The notes under the pieces were generated by a model that saw only the letters and a list, made by a program, of their open reading frames with translations, searched no databases and had not been told where the DNA came from. The translations under genes and the position numbers were made by a program. From CAWABB01 sp963780165 (lineage in GTDB: Bacteria > Bacteroidota > Ignavibacteria > UBA10030 > UBA6906), in NCBI GenBank assembly GCA_963780165.1, contig CAWABB010000006.1:124001-188000 (forward strand): 64,000 nucleotides of DNA, in the 5' to 3' direction. Shown one piece after another: positions 24,384 to 33,911 of this stretch. How positions within the stretch are numbered: the first letter of the stretch is position 1; each line of letters starts with the position of its first letter.

Positions 24384-26227
24384 GGCAATCCCGACACGCT
24401 ATCCGGCCCGGTTCTGATGAGAAATTCGGGGATGATCGAATCCACCACCGTGCTGTCTCCGACGCGGTGTCCCTCGAATTGCTGCAGCAGAACACGCACG
24501 TCCATGGATGCGCCAGATCCCTCCACGATCATCATGGCGGCAGGCATGTTATCCGGAGAGACGGGACTGGATGCGAGCGTCGAATCGAGCCACGCCCCGA
24601 GGGAGAAGACTGCCGAATCGGTGACGAAGGACCCTTGCAGGAGTTCAAGCGTCAGCATGCCCCGGTCCGGATCGAGGCGGACTCCGAACGTCCCCGAGCT
24701 GTCCCGGTTCGTAAGCTGCCATCGACCCAGACGCCCCGGAGCATACAGGCGATCAAATCCGGCAATGGATGTGACCCTCCCGCTTGCGCTCCGGAAAAAG
24801 AACCAGCCGGACTTCTTCCCCCAGTGTGTCGAGAACGGAACACCCATAGCGGCGACGATCTTCGACGCGGCGGTTGTTCCTCGCGCGCGCTGGAGATCGC
24901 CGGACGAGTCTGCGACGAGCGAATCGAGCCTGTCCCCAAACCATGGGCGCAGGACCCCGGGCCCATGCATGGTGCACAGGTACTGGACGACCGAGCTGAT
25001 CTCGGCGGCCTCATCCGACGAGACACGACTCCCGGTTCGCACGATCGAGCCGTTCTGCAGGATATTGTGGCGGATCAGCATCTCCTCCAGCCTCCCGCGC
25101 TGGCTCCGTTCCGACACCGCAAGCGCACCCCACGGGCCGACACTCGCCGCAAGCGTGAGCACCAGGAACGTGAGCGGGATCAGGGCGATGTTGTGGCTCC
25201 TCTTCAGCGTGAAGTACACGACCAGACCGGTCAGCCAGAGACCCATAAGGGCGACGAAATACCTGTTCGGCGTGATGCCGTACTCCGTCACCCGCCGCCA
25301 GATGGCGAGCAGGAGCAGGATGGTCAGGGGAAACAAGGCCGGGAAGTACCACCGCCAGATCGTCCTGATCCAGCGGTTTTCCTCTTTGTCCCTGATCGGG
25401 TAGACGAAAAGGAGCGCGAGAATCCCCGCAACTGAAAAACCGAGCACAAGATTGCCCACCCATCCCTCAGGCCACTCCCAGGCGGCGATGATCTTGAGGG
25501 TGTAGGCGTACAGGATCAGGACGTAGACCGCGACAAGCGGAATGAGGATGTACTGGGAGAATGTTTTGAGGGCCTTCGGGTATGGCTGGTCTTCCGGCGA
25601 AGGGATCGGCGGAATGGTGGAGACGAAGAACCAGGTATTGAAGACAAACCCGAGAGCGGCAAAGAGCTGTGCGTACATGCGTTCTTCGATCGTGACTCCG
25701 AGGAGCTTGTCAAGCGAAAGAAGCGCAATGCTGAGGCCGGCGTACAGAACGCCGGAGTAGAGCCCGGCTGCAAGAAACCGCAGGAACAACGACTTGTTGA
25801 AGTCCCAGAAGCGCTGGAGGCTGGCGGCCCCGTCGAACGAAGCCACCGCAACGCCGAAGTGCGCGGCGACCATCAGGAGCGCATACGTGACGAGATAGTG
25901 GTCGGCGGCCTGCATCACATTTGCGGGAAGCAGGAAGAAGTACGCTCCCAGCGCCACAATTCCCGCGACGGCCAGCAGTACCCTCCTGCGGGCCGGCCAG
26001 CCGCGATGCTCGGCGAAGACCTCGATGCCGATGAAGAGTGAGATCCCCAGCATGCCCACCAGGAGCAGGTTCGAGGGTATGGTGAGCTCCTGTCGCTTGA
26101 GTTCAGTCCATTCAATAAGCCAGACCGCTCCGACCGCGGCCGCCATGCCGGACGCGATCGCGAACGGGAATCGTCGGAGTGCCGCGCCGGCGCCCGATAC
26201 AAGTGTGCTGATGGACGGGAGTCTCAT
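24380..26227 (-). CDS. DUF4153 integral membrane protein
   Basis: 615 residues. About ten membrane segments fill residues 15-410 (for example LLLVGMLGISLFIGIEVFAE, VLLAVAGIVALGAYFFLLPA), followed by a ~200-residue soluble C-terminal region. The central FDFNKSLFLRFLAAGLYSGVL-like stretch and PPIPSPEDQPYPKALKTFSQYILIP-type loop are what I know of DUF4153, common in Bacteroidota and of unknown function. It lies downstream of the S46 peptidase with a 37-bp gap, so it is probably in the same transcript. Confidence 0.82.
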   Translation of the reverse strand: MRLPSISTLVSGAGAALRRFPFAIASGMAAAVGAVWLIEWTELKRQELTIPSNLLLVGMLGISLFIGIEVFAEHRGWPARRRVLLAVAGIVALGAYFFLLPANVMQAADHYLVTYALLMVAAHFGVAVASFDGAASLQRFWDFNKSLFLRFLAAGLYSGVLYAGLSIALLSLDKLLGVTIEERMYAQLFAALGFVFNTWFFVSTIPPIPSPEDQPYPKALKTFSQYILIPLVAVYVLILYAYTLKIIAAWEWPEGWVGNLVLGFSVAGILALLFVYPIRDKEENRWIRTIWRWYFPALFPLTILLLLAIWRRVTEYGITPNRYFVALMGLWLTGLVVYFTLKRSHNIALIPLTFLVLTLAASVGPWGALAVSERSQRGRLEEMLIRHNILQNGSIVRTGSRVSSDEAAEISSVVQYLCTMHGPGVLRPWFGDRLDSLVADSSGDLQRARGTTAASKIVAAMGVPFSTHWGKKSGWFFFRSASGRVTSIAGFDRLYAPGRLGRWQLTNRDSSGTFGVRLDPDRGMLTLELLQGSFVTDSAVFSLGAWLDSTLASSPVSPDNMPAAMMIVEGSGASMDVRVLLQQFEGHRVGDSTVVDSIIPEFLIRTGPDSVSGLP

Positions 26228-26264
26228 GGCGGGGATCCTGTACGGTATGGATGGATGCTATGTA

Positions 26265-28415
26265 TTAGAGACCCAGTTCCCGCAGCACGTTCGCGGCCCC
26301 TCCGACGTGCTCGGAGACCCAGAGGATATATCTGATGTCCACGCCGATCGACCGGCTGTAGCGGTCGCTCCAGGCGTAGTCGTTGACCGTCGCCTCAAAC
26401 ACGCGATCGAAGTTGACGCCCACCAGTTCGCCGTGCGCATTCATCACCGCGCTGCCGGAGTTCCCGCGAATGGTATCGAGATCGTAGAGAAATGCGACCG
26501 GAACGCTGCCGAGCCGCGGGTGCGCATACGGACCGTATTCGGCGCGACGGACGTGATCGAGCAGCGTATCGGGCGAGTCGAACGGAACGACTCCCGTGGT
26601 TTTCTGCGCCAGCTCGGTGACGGTCGTGAACGGTTTGACTGTCTTCCCGTCTTCGGGCGAGTAGCCTCGCACGCGGCCGTATGTCAGGCGCATCGTGCTG
26701 TTCCCGTCGGGGATCAGCTTGCCGCCGAGATACCGCGTCTTCACATCGATCAGCAAAGCGTACTCGCCAAGCAGCACGCTTTCCCGCGCGTCCTGCGTTG
26801 CTCTGAGCGAATCATACAGCGGGAGCATCTCGCGGGCGAGGTCGATCATCGGCTCGCGCATTTCCGGCACCTTCAGCGGCGGATCATCGAACGCGGCAAG
26901 CACCGACGCGGAATCGATGAGACGCGAGCCTGCAACCAGCGTCCGCACGAGGGCGTTGATCTCCTCCGGACCTCCCGGCGCACGGATCCGGCCGTCGATC
27001 GGGGCGATTCTCCGGCCTGCAGGCAGGGTCAGGATCCGGAGAATCATGTCGCGCAGCAACGCGCTGTCTGCGGGTTCGTAGTAATTCCTCAGCAGGCTCT
27101 CGATGCGCCCCCGTGTCCCGGGTCGATTCCTCCCGGTGTACGCCGGGAGACGATCCCCGTCATCCTTTCCCGCCTCCCGCTCCGCCTCGACCAGCGACAG
27201 CGCGATGGAGAATGTCTGCGACGCCTGGCGAAGCGCGTCCAGCATGAGATCCCGGGGCGCATCGGCGCGAATACTCCGGTATACTTCTTGGATTGCCGGA
27301 AGGACCTGCCCATACGTGTTCCGGCGGGCCGGATCTGCATCGATGAACGCCTGCAGCGCCCCGTCTTCCTTCCGCTTCGCATCGACGAGGTTCAGCCTTT
27401 TCAACCCCTGCAGGTTCCCCCGATAGTTCTTTGCGTTGTTGGCAAGGCCCTTGATACGGGCGTCGTGCTTCAGCGCCACCGCCCGGTTGCCGGCACCCAG
27501 CCCTTCCAGCGTGCGTATCTGGCTCTCGTACAGGTCCGCAAGAAACGGGAGGCGATCAAACTGCTCGTAGGCCAGGTAATCAGCCGTGCGATGGCGGACT
27601 GTCCGGCCCGGATATCCCAGAATGAACACGGGGTCCGCCTCTGCGACCCCGGCCGGCTGGGTCTTCAGATAGCGCCTCGGGTGGAAGGGCTCAGAGGAAG
27701 GAGGAGGCGCGTAGGCCCGGATGAACGCGAAGTCTCCCGTGTGCCGCGGCCACATCCAGTTGTCCTCTTCACCGCCGAACTCGCCGATGCCGCGGGGCGG
27801 GACATAGACGAGCCGCACGTCCCGGAGGAACGCGTAGACGAAGAGGACGTATGAACGGCCGGGGAACATTTCGGCGACTTCGGCCCGCGTGCCGGGATTC
27901 GTGCCTTCCGCCTCCTCCACGATCGACCGCGTCGCGGCCGAGAGTGCCCTGCGGCGCTGATTCGCCGGGAGAGAATCCGGAAGCGCTGCGAGCACGCGCG
28001 CCGACACGTCGCGCACCGATTCAATGATGCGGACGTTCATGCCGCGCGCGGGTATTTCTTCCTCGCGGGTCCGCGCCAGAAATCCGTTGGTGACGTAGTC
28101 GTTCTCGACCGTGCTCGCGGCCTGCAGCGCGCTGAAGACGCAGTGGTGGTTCGTGATGATCAAACCGTCTGCGGAGACAAACGCTCCGCTGCACCCCCCG
28201 ACGTTGACGATCGCGTCCATCAGGCTGACGGAATCGGGATTGTAGATCTGCGAGGCGGTGAGAGCGATACCGGATCGCGAAAGGTCGAGCGTGGGAATGC
28301 TTGAGACGGGATGCATCCCTTCGTCGGCTCGCAGGAGAGGCGCGGCGAGAAGGATTGAGATGAGAAGGACTCCGGGCGCGGCCAGGAGGCCGCGCCGCGC
28401 GAGCTGAGATGTCAT
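26265..28415 (-). CDS. S46 family dipeptidyl-peptidase (DPP7/DPP11 type)
   Basis: 716 residues from ATG 28415 (AAGGAG 5 nt upstream). The signal peptide ends near ADEG. The serine protease site is split as in S46: catalytic His in LIITNHHCVF (~90), the preceding GGCSGAFVS, and Ser in IRGNSGSAVMN (~653). S46 enzymes remove dipeptides in the periplasm to feed peptide users. Just after the Ser, FDRVFEA has Arg where DPP7 proteins have Gly; Arg there is associated with the Asp/Glu-preferring DPP11 group, so acidic specificity is my inference. Length matches the family (~700-720). Confidence 0.93.
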   Translation of the reverse strand: MTSQLARRGLLAAPGVLLISILLAAPLLRADEGMHPVSSIPTLDLSRSGIALTASQIYNPDSVSLMDAIVNVGGCSGAFVSADGLIITNHHCVFSALQAASTVENDYVTNGFLARTREEEIPARGMNVRIIESVRDVSARVLAALPDSLPANQRRRALSAATRSIVEEAEGTNPGTRAEVAEMFPGRSYVLFVYAFLRDVRLVYVPPRGIGEFGGEEDNWMWPRHTGDFAFIRAYAPPPSSEPFHPRRYLKTQPAGVAEADPVFILGYPGRTVRHRTADYLAYEQFDRLPFLADLYESQIRTLEGLGAGNRAVALKHDARIKGLANNAKNYRGNLQGLKRLNLVDAKRKEDGALQAFIDADPARRNTYGQVLPAIQEVYRSIRADAPRDLMLDALRQASQTFSIALSLVEAEREAGKDDGDRLPAYTGRNRPGTRGRIESLLRNYYEPADSALLRDMILRILTLPAGRRIAPIDGRIRAPGGPEEINALVRTLVAGSRLIDSASVLAAFDDPPLKVPEMREPMIDLAREMLPLYDSLRATQDARESVLLGEYALLIDVKTRYLGGKLIPDGNSTMRLTYGRVRGYSPEDGKTVKPFTTVTELAQKTTGVVPFDSPDTLLDHVRRAEYGPYAHPRLGSVPVAFLYDLDTIRGNSGSAVMNAHGELVGVNFDRVFEATVNDYAWSDRYSRSIGVDIRYILWVSEHVGGAANVLRELGL

Positions 28416-28424
28416 CACGACTCC

Positions 28425-30893
28425 TTACACTACTTTGACAATCACCATCGTCATGTCGTCGTGCTGCGGATGTCCGCCGGTGAACTGGCGCACGTCGTCG
28501 CACAGCGTGCGGATCATATCGGCCGCCGGCAGATGACGGTGGCGCGCGATCGACGCTTCCAGACGCTGCTCGCCGTATTCCTGATCGTCATTGTCCATCG
28601 CCTCGGTGAATCCGTCGGTATAGAACACGAGCGTCTCGCCCTGCTTCAGCGCGACCTCCTGCTCTTCGATCACCGAATCAAACACCTTGCCGACCTCCAG
28701 GCCCAGCGCCATCCCTCTGGGTGACAGAAATGTGCCGTCTCCGCTTTCCCGCTGGCTCAGGATCAGCGGACATTGTCCCGCGCGCGCGAAGCGGATCGTC
28801 CGCGCCGGGGGATCCAGGACAGCATAGAGCATGCTCACGAACGAGTTGCGCTCGATCGTCCTGTACATCAGATTGTTCACCTTGCTCAGCACGGCGCGCG
28901 GCGAGACGGCGTCTTCCGCATGCGACTGAAGAATCCCCTTGGTCAGCGTCATGTAGATCGCCGCGGGGACGCCCTTCCCCGAGACGTCGCCGACGGCAAT
29001 GCCGAGCTTCCGGTCGCCAAGGGAGATATAATCGAAGTAATCCCCTCCCACTTCCAGCGCGGGCACGCAGATCCCTGCAATGTCATACCCTTCGACCCTC
29101 GGGTCCGCCTTGGGGAGGAGGCTCATCTGGACCGAGCGTGCGATCTCAAGCTCCTTCGCCATGCGGACGCGCTCGGAGATGCGACGGATGTGCGCCGGGA
29201 GCGTTTCGGGAGTGAAATCGAATCGCGCTCCCCGCGCCACGCCGATCACGCCGAGAATCAGGGGAACCGCAATCAGCACCAGGAAGGCCGCCCGGCCAAA
29301 CACGGCTGCATCCGACGTTGACGTGAAGAGAGGAACCGCCAGGTACAACGCGAGCATGACGAAATTCGCCGCGAACGATGTGACGAGATCGTACCGGAGG
29401 AACAGCGCCGTGAAGGCGAGCCCCAGGATCAGCATGGCCACAACCGTCTGCACGATCGACAGCGTCCCGAACGGAAGGATCCAGAGGCTGAGCGACGCAG
29501 CGGCCCACAGCACAACGGACACGACCACGCCGGGCCACGTCTTTCTGAAATGCTCCTTCAGATACGACAGGAAGAAGAGTCGAAAGATCACCTCGCTGAC
29601 CGCCGCAAACCCGAGCGCGTTCAGGATCGGATGCAGGAACTGGAGGTGCGACTCCGGGTAAGAATTCAACCCCAACACCAATGTCCTGACGATGCCCGCC
29701 TGCTGCAGGAGATACAGCACCCCGCCGTATCCGCCCAGGATCACCAGACCCCAGAGGTATCCGCGAAGGATCCCCTCGCCAAGGTCACGCGTCAGAAACG
29801 CCCGGTGCAGTGCCGCATCGGCGCCGCGCAGCTTGTCCGGCCAGACGGTTCGGGCGGAGGATTCGCCGACGGTCCAGGCCGCGAAGACCATCACCCCAAT
29901 GAAGAGCTGGAGGATGAACGCATTGAAGACGAACATGACGATGCGGACGTTGAACGCGTTGAGATCCCCGATGCGCGCACTCGACCCCAGACTCGCGTAC
30001 TCATTGATCGTGCTCAGCACCATCATGGCGAATACGCCAAGCAGCACCATCAGGCCGGTCCTGGTCCCGACCTCACCCTCATGGTACTTCTTCAGAAAGA
30101 GCACCACGACGAAGAAGAACAGCAGGAAGACAACCGCGAACGAAGCGGTGAAGAAGAACGTCCAGGTGGTCGCCCTGCCCGTGAACGTGCTTGCAAACTC
30201 CCCGCTCGGCTCGTACGTCAGGCGGAAGCCGCCGACCTCGCGGCCCTGGATCCGCACCCAGACCGTCTCCTCCGCGCCCGTTCCGTTCTTTGACCAGACG
30301 AATCGATAATCGACTCTGTTCGGGTGCTTGTTGTCCGATGATGTCTGGAGGACAAACTGCGACACGTCGATCCCCTGGCCGCGCAGAAAACTCGCGGCGA
30401 TGTCGCGAGCTTCATCGGGAGTCGCAGAGGCCCGTGACAGTGTATCAGGGATGGAGTGATTGTGGCCCAGCACGCGCCCGGACGGACTCACCGACGCGCC
30501 GTACTGCTCGAGATTCTGGCTGCGGGTGAGCGTGCGGTCGTACCACGTCACTTCCCAGACGTGCGTCGCGAGCGAATCGGCACGGAGCGTCGCGTTGGCG
30601 GCGCGCATACCCTCTCGCGACTGAAGGAACAGCTGAGTGGAGCCGGCGAACGCGAAGACTGCGTCCTCCTGCAGCGAGGCGACCGGATAACCGAGCTTCT
30701 CCATGTAGGCCCGCGCCGCCCTGATGACCTCCGACCTGCTCAGCCGCAGATCTACGGAGGCAGAGGGAGTCACGCTGTCGACAAGGACCGTGAAGCCCAC
30801 CGCCCCGACGATGGCGGCCAGGACAAGCATCATGGACACACGGCCACGGTGTCGCCCGTCGCCGATCACAGGATCACCTGCAAACAAAGACAT
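28425..30893 (-). CDS. Membrane PP2C (SpoIIE-type) phosphatase with embedded CPBP-like domain
   Basis: 822 residues. A membrane segment (~20-40) precedes a periplasmic region (~45-235) with two PepSY-like alpha/beta repeats. About ten further membrane segments follow (~240-565). Within them, AVSEVIFRLFFLSYL (~450) resembles motif 1 of CPBP/CAAX-type intramembrane proteases (EExxxR), with the first Glu replaced by Ser; the His of later motifs is not evident. The C-terminal 240 residues are a SpoIIE/RsbU PP2C domain with metal-binding Asp in GGDYFDY, VGDVSGKG, FYTDGFTEA and HDDMTMVIV. It probably dephosphorylates an anti-anti-sigma or similar switch protein; no partner gene is nearby. Confidence 0.88.
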   Translation of the reverse strand: MSLFAGDPVIGDGRHRGRVSMMLVLAAIVGAVGFTVLVDSVTPSASVDLRLSRSEVIRAARAYMEKLGYPVASLQEDAVFAFAGSTQLFLQSREGMRAANATLRADSLATHVWEVTWYDRTLTRSQNLEQYGASVSPSGRVLGHNHSIPDTLSRASATPDEARDIAASFLRGQGIDVSQFVLQTSSDNKHPNRVDYRFVWSKNGTGAEETVWVRIQGREVGGFRLTYEPSGEFASTFTGRATTWTFFFTASFAVVFLLFFFVVVLFLKKYHEGEVGTRTGLMVLLGVFAMMVLSTINEYASLGSSARIGDLNAFNVRIVMFVFNAFILQLFIGVMVFAAWTVGESSARTVWPDKLRGADAALHRAFLTRDLGEGILRGYLWGLVILGGYGGVLYLLQQAGIVRTLVLGLNSYPESHLQFLHPILNALGFAAVSEVIFRLFFLSYLKEHFRKTWPGVVVSVVLWAAASLSLWILPFGTLSIVQTVVAMLILGLAFTALFLRYDLVTSFAANFVMLALYLAVPLFTSTSDAAVFGRAAFLVLIAVPLILGVIGVARGARFDFTPETLPAHIRRISERVRMAKELEIARSVQMSLLPKADPRVEGYDIAGICVPALEVGGDYFDYISLGDRKLGIAVGDVSGKGVPAAIYMTLTKGILQSHAEDAVSPRAVLSKVNNLMYRTIERNSFVSMLYAVLDPPARTIRFARAGQCPLILSQRESGDGTFLSPRGMALGLEVGKVFDSVIEEQEVALKQGETLVFYTDGFTEAMDNDDQEYGEQRLEASIARHRHLPAADMIRTLCDDVRQFTGGHPQHDDMTMVIVKVV

Positions 30894-31101
30894 AGTCGCT
30901 CCGTGGTTCCGCGCTCTTCACCACCACTCCCCGGACATCGTTGACGCCGAGAGCGTGTCTCCTACCCCGCACGAACGGATTCATCCCCCCCGTTATATCT
31001 TTGTACGTTGGTGGATTGCACAGAAGTTGCAGCCGGAAGAGCCCGCCCGGCCTCCCGTTCTCAGGTCCCGGCGTTTGGGCGCCGGCACCGGTACGTGGCA
31101 G

Positions 31102-31566
31102 TCAGGACCCCGACCCCGGCGTAACGGCAATCTTGAAGACATTCTTCCGGACCACACCCTCCGACACCATTGGCGCGTGCGCGTCGCCGGGGTAGAACAC
31201 CGCAAACGAACCGGGCACGAGGGGAAGCCAGACCAGGGGACGATCGCCAAACAGCATGACATCCTTCTCCCGGTCGTACGGCGACGCGGGCTGCGTGCAC
31301 TCGTCCGTCGGCTTCCACCCGATAGCCTCGTCACCTTCGAGGAGCAGGTGCACATCGATATGCGTGCGGTGAGCCTCGAGCCTGGCGTCGCCCGGCTTCT
31401 TCCCCTGCCCCCTGCTGGCAATCAGATACAGATCGGCGCCGGCGATTTCCATCCGCCCTTCGGCGGCCGGTTCGCGCATCCGCCCTTCGAGCAGGTCGAG
31501 CGCGGCATCCAGCAGCGGGTGGGCGCCGCGATAGATTCGCGCATTGTCAATCGTGTCGATGATCAT
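31102..31566 (-). CDS. YhcH/YjgK/YiaL (DUF386) family protein
   Basis: 154 residues in a cupin-like fold. The metal-binding region EAHRTHIDVHLLLEG and the later FYPGDAHAP histidine fit the family. The E. coli members include EbgC (a beta-galactosidase subunit) and NanQ (sialic acid anomerase-type activity), so a sugar-related role is likely but the substrate is unknown. Downstream at 31068-31085 is a perfect 6-bp GC hairpin without a T-run. The 208 bp up to the phosphatase start hold nothing else I can support. Confidence 0.87.
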   Translation of the reverse strand: MIIDTIDNARIYRGAHPLLDAALDLLEGRMREPAAEGRMEIAGADLYLIASRGQGKKPGDARLEAHRTHIDVHLLLEGDEAIGWKPTDECTQPASPYDREKDVMLFGDRPLVWLPLVPGSFAVFYPGDAHAPMVSEGVVRKNVFKIAVTPGSGS

Positions 31567-31598
31567 GGGTCAGGTGTCGTGACTGACACACCGGGGAG

Positions 31599-32261
31599 CT
31601 AACGGCGCTTCAACCGAAGATGATTGCGCAGCTCGTTCGCGTCGTCGACGCGAATGTCCACGCCATGGCTGCGCAGGATCTCTCCGGCCTGGCGCACGGC
31701 GGCGGTGAGCCCTTCGGCAGGCTTGCCCGTGCGGATGCCGTTGAGGACGGTCTCCACAAGGCCCGACCAGGCATGCGTGTCGACGCGCGAGGTGATTCCG
31801 GAATCGCCGACCACGAGGACAATATGTTCGAGGATGCTGACGAAGATCAGCACTCCGGTGCGATCGCGCGTATTGAACACTTCTTCGGACACGAACGCTT
31901 CGGCAGCCCGGGCTGCGACGCGCCGTTCCATGATGCCGCGCCCGGCGAAGATCCGCGTCAGCAGCGGGACGAACTTCACGAGCAGCATTCCGACTGCGAA
32001 CCCGGCGACGCCGCCCAGCAGCGCCCCCGCGACAAGCGGCGACGGCCAATCCGTGGCGACGTCGTGAAAAAGAATCGTCGCAAGAACGACAAGCGACCCC
32101 AGAAAGGCCCCTCCCCGCCACTCTGCTTCCTCGTACGTGTCGCTCTGCTCCACAACGTACGCGACGATCTCGCCCGACGTCCCGCGCTCCGCCTGGGCAA
32201 CGGCAGCCGTGATCGCTTCCTGCTCGTCCCGCGAGAAGAACCTCGTCAACAATGCGCCCAT
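31599..32261 (-). CDS. TPM-domain membrane protein
   Basis: 220 residues. An N-terminal TPM-like part (ITAAVAQAERGTSGEIVAYVVEQS) is interrupted by two membrane segments (~52-70 and 76-95) and resumes with RTGVLIFVSILEHIVLVVGDSGI and a helix-rich end. Soluble single-gene versions of this arrangement are common in Bacteroidota, often with lemA, which is absent here. TPM domains have been linked to membrane repair and phosphatase activity in plants, but bacterial roles are unclear. Confidence 0.85.
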   Translation of the reverse strand: MGALLTRFFSRDEQEAITAAVAQAERGTSGEIVAYVVEQSDTYEEAEWRGGAFLGSLVVLATILFHDVATDWPSPLVAGALLGGVAGFAVGMLLVKFVPLLTRIFAGRGIMERRVAARAAEAFVSEEVFNTRDRTGVLIFVSILEHIVLVVGDSGITSRVDTHAWSGLVETVLNGIRTGKPAEGLTAAVRQAGEILRSHGVDIRVDDANELRNHLRLKRR

Positions 32262-32288
32262 GGCATCCTCAGTCTGTCTTTCCCGTCG

Positions 32289-32819
32289 TCATCTGACGAT
32301 CGAATAGCAGTAGCAGTCCCGCGGCAGGTCGCTCCTGTTGGGGAGGATCATCCACCGCCGCAGGATTCCCTCGCGTTCCATGCCCGCCTTCTCCATCACG
32401 CGCGCCGACGCAACATTCTCGACGTCGCAGACGGCCCACAGGCGGAAGATCTCGGGCTGGTCCATCGCCCACCGGACGACCGCCCGGAGCGCCTCGGTCA
32501 TGTATCCGCGGCTCCAGTGCTCGCGCGCAAGGACGTATCCGACGTTGGCATGCGACTCGAGGCGCACATCGATCATGCCGATGAGCGTCCCATCTTCCTT
32601 GAGGGTGATCGCCCAGGTGAGGATGGTACCCGCATCCCATCCGTGCAGCGCGCGCTCAATGAACCGCTCGACGTCTTCGATCGTCTGGCCGCCATGGAAC
32701 GCCAGATACCGGATGACGTCGGGATCGCGGGCATACCCCTCATAGATCGGGCGGACGTCCTGCGGCGCCGGCTTCCGGAGAACGAGGCGCTCCGTGATGA
32801 GTTCGGAGGGGATTTCCAT
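32289..32819 (-). CDS. GNAT acetyltransferase, RimJ/RimL type
   Basis: 176 residues beginning with ITERLVLRKPAPQD, the usual RimJ/RimL-like start. The acetyl-CoA-binding region is VGYVLAREHWSRGYMTEALR, and WAVCDVENVASARVMEKAGM is the terminal signature. It transfers acetyl groups to a protein N-terminus or small molecule; the target is unknown. It starts 3 bp after the trypsin-like gene stop. Confidence 0.9.
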   Translation of the reverse strand: MEIPSELITERLVLRKPAPQDVRPIYEGYARDPDVIRYLAFHGGQTIEDVERFIERALHGWDAGTILTWAITLKEDGTLIGMIDVRLESHANVGYVLAREHWSRGYMTEALRAVVRWAMDQPEIFRLWAVCDVENVASARVMEKAGMEREGILRRWMILPNRSDLPRDCYCYSIVR

Positions 32820-32822
32820 GTT

Positions 32823-33911
32823 CTATTCCGGGAGTGAGGAGCTCGCGGCGCGGGGCCTGAGGATGCCCTCAAGCGAGTACCCCCGGGACTCGATCGCGGA
32901 ACGTGCGTTTTCGAGAAACTCGGCGATCGCCTCTGCCGAGGCCACCTGCGTCATTCCATGATCGATCTCTGTCTGACGCTCGGGATAGATCGATCCGCCG
33001 TAGGGGACGCCGGGGTCATACTCGAGCCCCTCTTCCCGGTCGGGGACAAGGACGTATGTCGAATGCCCGGAGACCTGCCGGACGATCCCCACGAACTCGA
33101 AATTGGGCACACCATCCCGCAGCGCCAGCACCGGACCACCGCTGTACCCTTTGCTGCTCGCAGCGTCGATAAGGAACGAGTTGTTCCGGTCCCTCCGGGG
33201 AGAGCTCACGATGCCCGACGTGACCATTCGCAGACCCGACGGATAGCCGAAGACGAACACGTACGTGCCCCACTCCAGTTCGGCGGCCGGTCCTCGCACG
33301 AGTGCGAGCGGCCTCAGCGTCAGGCAGGGGTCGCTCGTGAACGTCCGTCCGAGCAGCGCGACATCCGTCGTCGCGTCGAGCGCGAGGAGTTCCAGTTCGC
33401 CCCCCTCGGGGAGGACGGCGACGTAGTTCACCTGCTTCTCCTTCACCGATACCGCTCGAATGTACGGGCCGGGTCGGCCATCGGATTCGGCATAGAAGGC
33501 GAGCGAGGTATCCGGAAAGTTGAGGACATGCGCCGAGCTCAGCAGGAGCACCTTTCGCGACCTGCACGACAGGATCGTCACGCTGGCAGCCAGTGCTTTG
33601 TTCGTGTAGGTCGCCTCCCGCGAGTAGCGGGAGAGGACCGCAGGAGTGACGTCGCCGGCCTTGAGCTGTTCGGACATCGGGATGAAGTAGTTCCGATAGT
33701 AGGCGATCGAGCTGAGCATCTTGACGGATTCGCCGATGCGCGCGAGGTACTCAGAGACCGGCTGGAACGGCGGGTGCGAGTCGTACCGTCCGTCCGGGGC
33801 CGGCGCGAAGGGATTCCGCGTGGTCTCACCGCGGCATCCGAGGAGCACCAGGGCCGCGGCGATGGTGGCGGCGCCGGTCCGCGGCACACACCGTGTGAGG
33901 CTTCCTACCAT
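32823..33911 (-). CDS. Trypsin-like serine protease, probable lipoprotein
   Basis: 362 residues. A lipoprotein signal (ATIAAALVLLGC, Cys26) is followed by a ~75-residue spacer and a chymotrypsin-fold domain with the full triad: His128 (SSAHVL), Asp183 (TTDVALL) and Ser257 (KGYSGGPV). FVFGYPSGLRMVTSGIV is typical of HtrA-like proteases, but there is no PDZ domain. It presumably acts on the periplasmic side of a membrane. The start overlaps the end of rluB by 7 bp. Confidence 0.82.
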   Translation of the reverse strand: MVGSLTRCVPRTGAATIAAALVLLGCRGETTRNPFAPAPDGRYDSHPPFQPVSEYLARIGESVKMLSSIAYYRNYFIPMSEQLKAGDVTPAVLSRYSREATYTNKALAASVTILSCRSRKVLLLSSAHVLNFPDTSLAFYAESDGRPGPYIRAVSVKEKQVNYVAVLPEGGELELLALDATTDVALLGRTFTSDPCLTLRPLALVRGPAAELEWGTYVFVFGYPSGLRMVTSGIVSSPRRDRNNSFLIDAASSKGYSGGPVLALRDGVPNFEFVGIVRQVSGHSTYVLVPDREEGLEYDPGVPYGGSIYPERQTEIDHGMTQVASAEAIAEFLENARSAIESRGYSLEGILRPRAASSSLPE

